NCBI GenBank assembly: GCA_014925825.1
Contig: JACGCK010000114.1
Coordinates: 62,001 to 126,000 of the forward strand
Direction: 5' to 3'
DNA: 64,000 nt
Source of the DNA: Pholiota molesta
Lineage: Eukaryota; Basidiomycota; Agaricomycetes; Agaricales; Strophariaceae
Both the position numbers and the translations under genes were made by a program. Of the stretch, positions 55,085 to 64,000 are shown piece by piece; positions within the stretch are counted from its first letter, which is position 1, and every line of letters starts with the position of its first letter. The notes beneath the pieces are model-generated. The model saw only the letters and a list, made by a program, of their open reading frames with translations, was not told where the DNA came from and searched no databases.

Positions 55085-56376
55085 GCCGTGCGCCGTCCGT
55101 CCTTCCATGTCTTACCACCCCCGCACCCCGCCGCCGCCCGCAGACGATGGACGTGCAGATGCCTGATGCGTGCGTGCGTGCGTACGCATGCTGCCCGGTT
55201 CCTCGAACACCCCACTCAACCCCGTATCTTATAGCAGGTCCTGCCGCCTTTCCGCATAGACAAAAAGTACCCCACACGCTCCCGCCACCACCCACATTGC
55301 CCATTGCCCACCATATCTGATATGCTATCCCACCCCCACGCCTTACGCGCCCGTAATCCGACATCCAGCACACATCTTATTACTTATGTATTTATCGCAT
55401 CGCCTTCCATCATGCTTTTTCAGGCCGTCCTTATTAGTGGCCGCTTTTTGTAGTACATACATACCTACCTATTTGAGTTTTCCTGTTGCACTATTCCATA
55501 CATAATCTGCAATGACTACACAAGTTAGAAAAGTTCTTAAAATTCTGAGAATGACCTTGAGATCCTGGTTTTGTTGGAGTACATGCTCGCGAGCGATGTC
55601 AAGGTGGAGTCATACGGAACGCAGGAATACATATAACTATTGATCCAGGTTTTATAGCAAAATGTGCAGTCGCCCTACTATTGCACAAGGGATAGGGTAA
55701 GAAGTGCGAATAGCATGTCAATAAATATGTTTAGCGCCTCAAAAAGAAGAACAATTGATTACATCTTAGTCTACAAATTAGAGCAGTGAATTTAACACAA
55801 GTGCAGCCTACAGCTTGCACGGACAGAGGGCGCTCGACGGGCCGCCACCGTTCTTCATCGACCTTCAGCTTCATCCCTCGCGCCGCGCGCGGGGTGTCAG
55901 GGGCTCACGTCCGCCGCATCCGCATCTGTCTGCCCCTCCCATACAGCACCGTCAGCGCTGCCGCCCAAGGGCGCTTAAGCGGACGCCGCCGTTCTGTCAC
56001 GTTCCTGCTGACCCTTGTGGGAAAGTTAGTTGATGCATAACAGTTAGTAACTGTTATTAACTGCAACTATTATCATAACCATAACTGCCCGGTTATAGTT
56101 ATGACTGTTCTCCCCATCTTATGAAGGAATTTGATCAAACTGTGTTGATATTTCAAAAGAACAAAGAAACAAGACCAGGAACTATTTTCAACATATTCTA
56201 ATGCGCCAAATTAGAGAGCCAATCGTCATCACACTATCTAGCTAATATTTTCTGATGAAGATATGGCAATATTACTGATGACTTGCGGAAATGCACATCC
56301 GTGGCTCTGGGATGTTATCCTAGATAGCACAGAATTTTTGAGATATGTTTTTGATTAATGCTAGACTTCTTACCGT
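55085..56376. other. Intergenic region, nothing recognised apart from hairpins
   Basis: 3' flank of the carrier gene, then AT-rich sequence. No ORF of note. A GC-rich patch at 55815-56030 has the same base bias as repeat blocks A and B but no clear repeat. Confidence 0.45.
56039..56103. repeat. Adjacent short palindromes
   Basis: AACAGTTAGTAACTGTT (56039-56055) is a perfect palindrome about a central G. About 20 bp on, CATAACCATAACTG and CGGTTATAGTTATG (56074-56103) form a near-perfect hairpin. Either could be a protein-binding site or a cruciform. Confidence 0.6.
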
Positions 56377-56888
56377 TTAATAATTCGCATAGGTAGAAAG
56401 GGCGGTCAAGTTACTGGCAATGTAGAGGTCGGCAATGGTTTGCGCCGCACCCTCGTCCGCGGGGACCTTGATCGTCCTTTCAGCACCGGACGCATCCGCG
56501 TACTTGAAGTAGGCCGGAGAACTGCAGTTCGCAGCCGCAGCGCCCGCCTCCCTGGCCTGGACCACCGCATGGCGGCGCCCCTGGGTGGAGTGGAACCAGT
56601 TGAGGTGGGTCGCGCGCGTGCCCCCGCCGTTGAAGCACTTTGTGCCAGAGCCGAAGAGCGAGAAGAGGAAGTCCGAGCAGCCGCTCCCGGTGTATCCCTG
56701 GCCCTCGGTTCCAGAGGGGAGATTGTTGAACTGGGCGGAGAATCCGAAGCCAGAGGGGAGGGAGCAGCAGACGGACCCGCCGTCGGTGCAGCCAAAGGAG
56801 GAGCCGCTGCAGGAGACGGTGCTTGCAAAGCCTTCATAACTGACGGTTTGTGCGAGAGCGGATGATGCCAGCGCGACAGCAGTGTACG
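56377..56888 (-). pseudogene. Headless cysteine-rich secreted-protein gene
   Basis: Minus strand, about 170 codons open from a signal-peptide-like AVALASSALAQTVSYEGFA through SGSSFGCTDGGSVCCSLPSG and GSGTKCFNGGG to a TAA at 56377-56379. The eight or so Cys and the secretory leader suggest a small secreted protein. There is no ATG: upstream the frame meets a stop within 15 codons, where the sequence becomes a WD40 fragment of another gene. The true first codons are therefore missing. Confidence 0.65.
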
Positions 56889-57190
56889 TCCCACATGTGC
56901 AGCATCACGTCGCGCGAGCCGGTGACGGCGATCGGGCAGTGGTTCAGCACACACACGGAGCGGATTGTCGAGAGGTGCCCGTGCAGGATGTAGATGCATT
57001 GCCTGTTTCGTGCTTAGTGTGTGTGTCAGAAATGAGATGGGGCGATACACACCCGGATTTGAGATCCCACACCCGGACAACCTTGTTGCACCCCCCGCTG
57101 AAGATGAGGGTGATATCCTCTCACTGTTCATGTTGCAGATGGCGGTGGAGGGTGGTGGCAGGTGTACAGTACAACAGATGCGGTGTCACG
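56889..57190 (-). pseudogene. CDC4-like WD40 fragment
   Basis: Two exon pieces joined in phase by a short GTGTGT...CACTAAGC...CAG intron read TLIFSGGCNKVVRVWDLKSG, QCIYILHGHLSTIRSVCVLN and PIAVTGSRDVMLHMWDVH. This is one complete and one partial WD repeat typical of Cdc4-type F-box proteins (STIR followed by SGSRD-like). The rest of the propeller and the F-box are absent. The fragment ends exactly where the secreted-protein sequence starts. Confidence 0.75.
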
Positions 57191-57839
57191 AGAGGCGCGG
57201 GAAAGTGTTGGGTAAGGCGGCGGGATCGGGGGGCGGGTGCAGGGACAAAACACCATACGGCGTGAAAATGTGAAAACACGTAAGTAACTGTCTTGTTTTT
57301 GGGTGTAGAGAGATCATAGGATCAGAGGTTAGCCCACCCGAAGGGCAGGCTAACATGGATAGTCCTAAAATGGATAAAGTCAGTAAATGAATGAATTTAC
57401 GCACGAAGTAGGTGCCAAGTCCAAATTGACGCGGAAAGATCTTCGGGGTAAAACAGCCAATTTGCACGCAAAGTGCATTGCTAGATTCGAAAGATGGTGG
57501 GCATCGGGATAGGGATTCCATGGAGGCAACAACATACCGTTCTGTGTAAATTATCCATGGTTACGACGAAAGGCTAAAAGTGACTTTAGCATGTAAAATA
57601 GAATTTCTAGGTGGATAATTTACCTCGACAACACAACTTGAAGCCCCCAATTGATTTCTGTGGAGATAGCACCTGCAAGTTAATAAAAGCAGTCAGTAAG
57701 TGTGTGATAAAATCAAGAAGAAGAAAAAGACAATACCTATGTAGTCCATGGACATGTGGGAGGTCGCAAACCATTAAAACCGGTGCTTATTGTGCAAAAT
57801 GACGTACCTTAAAAAAAGAATTCATGAGCTGACATCGGA
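57191..57839. other. Repeat-array flank, no assignable gene
   Basis: Contains more diverged relatives of the array units to its right (for example around 57740-57840, matched again near 58028-58090). A minus-strand frame at 57186-57521 is hydrophobic but has no support. Confidence 0.4.
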
Positions 57840-58600
57840 GTGGTCATGTGGTCCGCGGGATGTTCAAATATGTTGTCGGAATTTCTCGAGACTGGGACAG
57901 TGTTGTGAGAGATAAGAAGGACTCGGAAAGAATGTTCAAGGAAATGAAAAACTTACCAAAGGATCAAAACCTGATTTGCGAGAAACAGCAGTCCACGGGA
58001 ACTTTAAATAAAGTGTCGGAATATTAGTACCAGCGCTTATTGTGTCAAATGATGTACCTTGGAATAAATATCAATGAGGTGGGATGGCAGAGTGGTCATT
58101 CATTTGGTCCATGGGAAGCTCAAATATCAAGTTGGAATTTCTCGAGACTGGAACAGTGGAAAGACTCGGAAATGATGTTTGAGGAGATGAAAAACTTAGC
58201 GAACCATCAAACCTGATTCGTGAAAAAGCGCAGTCCGCAGGAAGTCCAAATATTGTGTCGGAATTTCTCCAGACTAGAACAATGTAGTGTGAGGTAAGAA
58301 AGACTCGGAAATGATGTTTGAGGAGATGAAAAACATACCGAAGGATCACAACCTGATTTGCGAAATACCGCAGTCCGCGGGAAGTCCAAATATCGTGTCG
58401 GAATGTCTCGAGACTGGAACAATGTTGTGTGGGGTAAGAAAGACTTGGAAAGGATGTTTGAGGAGAGGAAAAACTTACCGAAGCATCAAAGCCTGATTCG
58501 CAAAAAACCGCCGTCCGCGGGAAGTCCAAATATTGTGTCGGAATTTCTTGAGACTGGAACAATGTTCAAGTTCTGTGAGGTAAGAAAGACATGGCCGTTT
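57840..58600 (-). repeat. Tandem array of 120-140-bp exon-intron-like units
   Basis: Landmark GTCGGAATTTCT and variants occur at about 57875, 58015, 58131, 58257, 58397 and 58537. On the minus strand each unit reads as a small exon (ACTGGCGGA-type ends, peptide form xIFxLPxDC) followed by a short intron-like segment closing with TTGTTCTAG or similar. Units differ by substitutions and indels. Further, more diverged units carrying KLPVDCT and KLPVDYT lie at 58670-58830. It looks like repeated duplication of one exon with its intron. Confidence 0.7.
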
Positions 58601-59243
58601 GTCAGATTGAATCAGTATGGCATAAGATAAGGAAGACACAGTAAGAATACATGTAGGAACATCTGATTATCGGGGTGCAGTCCACAGGAAGTTTTGAAAC
58701 GGTGTCGAGAGAAAGGCTTAGTCCGATATGATATATTAGATAAAGAAGCAAACATACCTCTGTACAGAACATCCCCATCATCACCGTGTAGTCCACTGGA
58801 AGCTTGAATATCCTGTTGGGATTCAGCCGCGTAAGCGCATAGTTGAACGTCGACAAGGGTGATGGTTGAGACGTTGAGGAGAGATCAAAGTGGTCATTTG
58901 TCACGGCTGCGACGACGGGCGCCTAAACGGCAGATGCAAGCTGCGCAGCAGTACATCTAGAATTTGGATATACATTAGCATAGTTTACACATATGAAAGG
59001 AGTTGAATACATACCAGTAACCATACTGAGGACTGGTACAGTGGTACTGGAACGAAAGAAATCGGACTGGACACCGTCATAAAGACGGCAGGAATGGAAA
59101 GGGGATTCGGGAGCGTCAAGGAAATTTCTCCCTTTTGATATGTTCGGTTGCTGAGGGTCGCCAATTTCCGTGTGATTCGTGTCCTCCCTTTCAGGATCTA
59201 GACGTGTGAACGGTGCTAAAGTTCCAGCCTTGCCAGCGAGCTG
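58601..59243 (-). CDS. Hypothetical 5' part of a gene feeding the exon array
   Basis: Minus-strand frames with intron-like junctions: AGTLAPFTRLDPEREDTN to SSTTVPVLSM (59240-59020), then APVVAAVTNDHFDLSSTS to LNPNRIFKLPVDYTVMMG (58922-58757, closing with a GTATGT donor), then DTVSKLPVDCTP. The repeated KLPVD segment links these exons with the tandem array downstream. No family recognised and no confident start codon. Confidence 0.35.
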
Positions 59244-61312
59244 CAAAGGAAGCCAAACTTAAATATTACAATTATGTTTCAGGGTAGCTTGGAGTTCCTG
59301 TCTCCCGCTTCCGGAGGCCGGGAATATCAGCTCGCAAAAATACACTTCTGCTTCTCTCCCTTAGTATTTGAATCGCGAAGTGTTCTATATAGAGTATTCA
59401 GATGCTGCAAAGCATAGCAATTTTCTCTTCGAGAGCGCGGTGGACGTGCCAATTTTAGAGGAATGATACAAGAATTATGATTTCGGCCGCATTGCTGTCA
59501 ACACCAAAATGCGTCCGAGATTCGCAAAAATGTACCGGCGAAGAAGCGGTTACCAAATTTTCGCTTGACGTACTTGTCAAGCCGTTTCCTTCCTTCCTTC
59601 TGTTTTGCAATGCAGAATTACGGTCTCGGGAGCTAGTTGAATCAAGGGACACCTACTATTTCGATCCGCCGTCTCCATCGCACTGTCCTACTATGTTTTT
59701 CCGTCTCCATTACATTTTTTCAAGCCATTAATCCAAGTTCGTACCATAATCAATCACTGCAGTACTCGTATTTTACGCTGTACATTAAATGGAATCGATT
59801 TCGCGCTGTGTTATGGTTTAGCGCCCGCTATCTGCATCATTTCGGCGCCAAAGATGCACTGCAAGTTTCGCCAACAGCTGTGGTCTCAAGAAATTAATAT
59901 ATCGAGTTGTTCATTATTTTCCAAACGTCCTATAATGTTGTTTTCCATTACAAGACAACAGATGCAGAGATACGTCAGATTGCGGCCGTGATTAGATCTT
60001 GTGCAATCTGAATACGGCGGTTGATTCGAGCGCCAATACTTCGTTATTAGATTTACCATATTAATTGCTAACTACTCGTACTTATAGGATAGGTTTGATA
60101 ATAGCTATTGGTAAATAACCAGTTCGAAAAGCAGTGGTATTAAGCAGAGATTGAATGTCAAAATTCAATAAGGTACAAATTGCGGCGTATCTAGGTATAA
60201 TCTTTGCATCACCAAACACGATATCAGTCTGTCGTTGAGGATGAATAGAATAATGCAGAATACAAGTCGCATTTAGTAAAACAATGTCGTCGTATATACA
60301 CCTACGGCACTCCGTCAGAAAGACGAAGCGCGGTTGCGCAGAACACAGATCCCCATCATGTCCGCCTCCTCACCGAATACACGATTTCAAACGCTACGCA
60401 TAAGCCGGTTCTTTTCACCTGTCATCAGAACCCTGACTTTACCGGCTAGCTAGCCTACGTGGCAGCGCGAATAGCGCGCGCGCAATGCGTCCCAAGTGGG
60501 CGGAGGATCTGTGTGCCGTTCCCTGCAGTGTAGCCGCGATGATTAGCGCGTTTCCACTGCAGTTCTTAATTATATTGCACGGTTGCTTGGGAGTACGTTA
60601 GAGTACATTAAAGAGTACCTATTCCCAAGAATTTAGAGGGAGAAAAGCAAACGGCGACCGCAGGCACTCCATGCCACCCGACGGCACCCTGTATCTCGAC
60701 CCCCGCCTCGCGAACGCGTTCGAAAATGCAGCGCAACCGGCGCCCGCGAAAAGAAGGTCCATTACGTGCCATCACGGAAGCACGGAGGCTTTACGTGGCG
60801 TGTTTCAGCCTAAGCAACTGGCTAGAACTTTGCGCTTGAAGTGGAGGATTCGGAGCAGGGGAGCGTAGATTGCACGGAAGGCGCTAGAAACGCCGTTTCC
60901 CTGTTTCTTGGGTTTTTCGGTCAGGGGGAAATTGGCCTAGGCGCGGACAGAGGTTAGGTAGGGTCGACGGTGGTGAGATGTTCGCGCTGAGAGTGTGTGG
61001 TGGGGATTAATCTAAGGATGTGTTTACGAGGCCTTTGAAATTGGTGTAACTACAGACGGCTTGAAATGCAGCAATAAAACAATAAAATCATATTGATTAA
61101 TAGTCTACACGAACATAGATTGTGAGCTGGTAGGTACGGGAGGATACTGCAGAGGCTGCGAGGTTGATAGCGCGAATGGGAGAAGGGGGCGCGGAGAGAT
61201 GGCGCGAATGGGACATGTTCGCTTAATTCGACGATCCCGGTATCTGACCCTGCGCGAGCATCCGTTTGTATCTCAAACCCGTTTATTCCCATCTACTACG
61301 TACATGGGGTGC
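59244..61312. other. Intergenic region, nothing firm
   Basis: Mostly AT-rich. A 65-codon ORF with an ATG at 60671 (MPPDGTLYLDPRLANAF) has no recognisable domain or homologous neighbour. The stretch 60440-60540 is GC-rich. Confidence 0.4.
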
Positions 61313-63105
61313 AGATGTATATAAGAGCTGCCTAGCTGACCGTCTATCCTCATTCCCCACCTCCTCTCATCTCTCCTCTCTGCTGTCCTCCTCATCTCTC
61401 CTCGTCTCCGCCCTCGACAGCCTGCGTCCTTCCCGAGTAAGTGCGCGGCTTTCCGTTCCCCGCTCGTTATGGCCTCTGATGCTCCCTTTGACATGCCTAC
61501 CTAGAGCCGATGGGCGACGGCGCCGCGGGGACCTTGAGCACCCGATCGCCTTCGTCGGGTAAGGCGTCCAGGTTGTCGATGTCGTCAGGACTGTGCGCTG
61601 ACGTTATTGAGTAGGCAGGTCGCTGCGCAGCGCGACGCCGGCGGGGCTGAAGAGGACGGCGCCAGCCAAATAGCGCCGCGCAGAAGTGAGTTGTCCACGA
61701 GGAGATGGCCGCCGCAGCGTCTTACGCTTTATCCTCAACCCACCGCACCCGATCGCTGCCTTCCTGCGCTATGCAGCGGCATCTGCCTTGGGACCTTCGT
61801 GTCCAACCGCCTCATGCGGCGATCCGCGCTCAGCGCGTGCTGCAAGCGGTAAGTTTCAACGCATCCGTACGCCCGACAACCACTGACGCGATCTTCGAAG
61901 CACGCCGCCGTCCAGGAACCTGTGGGAAGGGGCTTCAAGAGAGGGCGAATCCGATGAGTCGTCGTAGTTGTTGAAAAGAACGGCATTGGGTTCTGCCTCG
62001 TCGCCCCGTCCGCGCGTCGACGTTCTTCCGCACTCGCAATCCACCCGCACCGCGTTCTGCCACCCCTGGAGGCGATCTGCGCGCAGCTCTGCGCGAGCGC
62101 ATCTGGTACGTCGCAAGGGATCCGTGCCGCTGCGCCCACTGATGCTGACGATCTTCGCTGTCCTTGCCCAGGGCACGCCGCCTTCCATAACGAACGACGA
62201 TTGTGAATCGCCGTCGAGATCGCGGAGGGTCGTCGAGGGCGAGTGCGAACGGCGAGTGTGGCGCGGCGGGGCTCCGTCAACATCGTCTTCGGCTGCCGGG
62301 AACGCCGTTTGAGTGGGGAGGGGGTGGATGGCGAGGAGCGCTGGCAGGGCCGAGGTAAGCACGGATGTTGAACAACGAAAGGAAACTAGACTTACTTTGA
62401 GATCGTCCGCTAGCATCCAAGTACGCCTCCCGCGTCGCCGAACAATGGGCCTGGGGTTCAACTCGTTGTCGTCGACCATGGCGCTTCGCAGTGCGCCGTC
62501 GTCATCGATGGCTAGGCAAGGATCTGGGCGGGAATTACCCATGGGAGGCGGTCGGAGGCGAGATCGTGATCGTTGGGGTATAGGCGATCGTGCACGGAAG
62601 GTGAGTGGTCTAGAGAGATGGGCCGCGTTCTGAGACGAGTGGAAATGGGTGAGGCGCAGGCGTCCGGGGGGTTGCAAGCGGGCAGGTATCGTTCGTGCGC
62701 TGCGGTGCAAAGGCGTGGTCAGTTTGGGCAGTTGTAATGAGCTGCGACGCACCGTATACGCGGTCGAGCCCGCTGCGCCTCACTCTGCGCATTCCATGCG
62801 ATTTTCGGATGACGCGCGAGCGCCCGGAATTGTCGTCGTCGTCGGGAACGAGGGAGAAGGGCGGGGCTCGGTCGTCAGCGGCGAGGCGCCGTTCGTGCCC
62901 TGCCGTGAAGCATGTCGTCAGCTTGCCTGCACGCCGTCGCCATCAGCACACATACTGCTGAGGTCTTGCGAGCCAAATTAGGCGGGGTCGTGGGGTTGGA
63001 GGACGCGGATGCCGTGGAGAGGGGAGGGTGGTGAGTGGCCGAGGTAAGCGTCGATTTCATTCACGAAAACGGAACTCACGTGATCGATCGCGCCGCAATT
63101 GAAGA
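61313..63105 (+). repeat. GC-rich repeat block B with TATA/CT-rich promoter
   Basis: TATATAAG at 61318-61325 is followed by a long CT-rich leader, a GTAAGT donor near 61437 and a possible first coding exon (MGDGAAGTLSTRSPSS, ATG near 61508). Downstream come GC-rich modules: the sequence near GGCCGAGGTAAGC occurs at about 62350 and again at 63038, and 62330-62560 matches block A (31810-32020) in inverted orientation. Sense direction, promoter type and module content agree with block A, so the two are members of one family. No long protein is supported. Confidence 0.55.
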
Positions 63106-64000
63106 ATGTCGTCCCCCCCTGCGCCTGTCAAGAAAACGAGTCCGTGGCTGCACTTCGTCGCCGGAGGGTCAGTGCCCCGCGTTCTGCCCCGTAGCACCCC
63201 GCTGACCCGTGACACTTGCTTACAGCCTCGGCGGCACGTGCGGCGCCATCGTCACCAGCCCCTTCGACGTCGTCAAGACCCGCCTCCAGTCCGACCTCTT
63301 CCGCCAGAAGCACTCCGCCGTCAACGTCCTCGGCGGCGGCGCGGGCTGCAGCGCCGTCTTCGGTGCCCCGCGCCCCGCGAACCTGCTCTACAACTTTGTC
63401 GAGACGGGCTACATCATCCGGTGCGTTGCCCCTCTGGCCCCACTCACCGTCCGCCTGCTGACGCAGACGGACCATTAGCGACATCTACCGCGAGGAGTCC
63501 TTCCGCGCGCTGTTCAAGGGCCTCGGCCCCACCCTCGTCGGCGTCGTCCCCGCGCGCTCCATCAACTTCTTCGCCTACGGCAACGGCAAGCGCCTCATCG
63601 CCGACAAGTTCAACCACGGCGAGGAGAACAGTTGGGTCCACCTCACCGCCGCCGCGGGCGCGGGCATCGTCACCGGCACCGCGACGAACCCCATCTGGGT
63701 CGTGAAGACGCGCCTGCAGCTCGCGCACGGCTCCGGCCAGGTCCTCGGCGGGAGCTGGCTCTGCGTGCAGCGCATCCTGCGCGAGGAGGGCGTGCGGGGG
63801 TTTTATAAGGGCCTGAGCGCGAGTTATTTGGGCGTGACGGAGGGCACGATCCAGTGGGTGCTGTATGAAAGGCTGAAGCGGCTGAGCGAGTCGATGGAGG
63901 GCCATGGACCGGTGTCGCGCTGGGCGGGCATGCTGGGCAGCGCCGGCGCCGCCAAGCTCGTCGCCAGCCTCATCACCTACCCGCACGAGGTGCGTTCCGT
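63106..64000 (+). CDS. Mitochondrial carrier, Rim2-like, second copy (runs off window)
   Basis: ATG at 63106 (MSSPPAPVKKTSPWLHF), then the same exons as the copy at 53930: SPFDVVKTRLQ, FVETGYIIR, NPIWVVKTRLQ and TEGTIQWVLYERLKRLSE. No frameshift is seen up to the window end, inside the intron after YPHE. Coding identity to copy 1 is very high, including introns, so the duplication is recent or homogenised. Upstream of the ATG the sequence is unrelated to copy 1: repeat block B has replaced the shared RPC25 promoter. The gene probably continues about 250 bp beyond the window. Confidence 0.88.

Noticed and set aside
57186..57521. Hydrophobic minus-strand ORF as a membrane protein
   Set aside because: No start codon in context, no splice partners, and adjacent sequence belongs to the WD40 fragment and the repeat array.
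60671..60868. 65-codon ORF MPPDGTLYLDPRL as a gene
   Set aside because: Short, no domain, no splice or promoter support and no second copy; left as intergenic.
61856..62752. Minus-strand ORF of 298 codons in repeat block B
   Set aside because: Same reasons: opposite to the promoter, Arg/Ser-rich, and its homologous part in block A is not open over the same length.

Overview
This window looks like nuclear DNA of a filamentous basidiomycete, most likely an agaricomycete. The evidence is short introns (about 50-60 nt) cutting almost every gene, a DUF6593-type protein (a family I know only from Basidiomycota), a mushroom-type UDP-glycosyltransferase, and standard fungal housekeeping genes (squalene synthase, Hsp78, the Pol III subunit Rpc25, a Rim2-type carrier). 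No bacterial, viral or intact transposon coding capacity was recognised.

Layout. 0.1-5.7 kb: a single-pass membrane protein (-) and a RanBD1 nucleoporin-like gene (+). 6.5-20.2 kb: a directly duplicated UDP-glycosyltransferase unit; copy 1 is intact and copy 2 carries two single-base deletions. Between the copies lie a head-to-head pair of intact Fic-domain genes, a deoxyribose-phosphate aldolase and a scrambled partial copy of HSP78. 22.3-30.8 kb: a large ankyrin/RCC1/BTB gene and mitochondrial HSP78, convergent. 31.4-34.0 kb: a GC-rich repeat block with its own TATA/CT-rich promoter. 35.4-39.4 kb: a 3.9-kb imperfect palindrome with one orphan gene in each arm. 39.5-45.8 kb: a 5'-truncated, frameshifted squalene synthase copy, an ankyrin-exon fragment, a disrupted third orphan-gene copy, and the intact squalene synthase. 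46-52 kb: gene-poor, with one small coiled-coil ORF, a DUF6593 gene and a tRNA-Ile. 52.7-55.1 kb: RPC25 and a RIM2-like carrier sharing a 205-bp divergent promoter. 56.4-59.2 kb: a CDC4-like WD40 fragment abutting a headless secreted-protein gene, then a tandem 120-140-bp exon-like array. 61.3-63.1 kb: a second GC-rich repeat block with the same promoter type. 63.1 kb to the edge: a second RIM2-like copy.

The dominant theme is segmental duplication with shuffling. UGT, Fic, squalene synthase, RIM2 and the orphan gene all occur at least twice. Pieces of HSP78, the ankyrin gene and a CDC4-like gene have been pasted next to unrelated sequence. The core genes serve unrelated processes (nuclear transport, sterol synthesis, mitochondrial proteostasis, nucleotide transport, Pol III transcription), so no operon-like pathway is implied. 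The most unusual signals are the divergent Fic pair, whose paralogues both keep a 36-codon upstream ORF overlapping the main start as TGATG; the palindromic orphan-gene pair; and the chimeric gene fragments. Exon boundaries were read by eye from splice motifs and reading-phase continuity; no search or alignment program was used.
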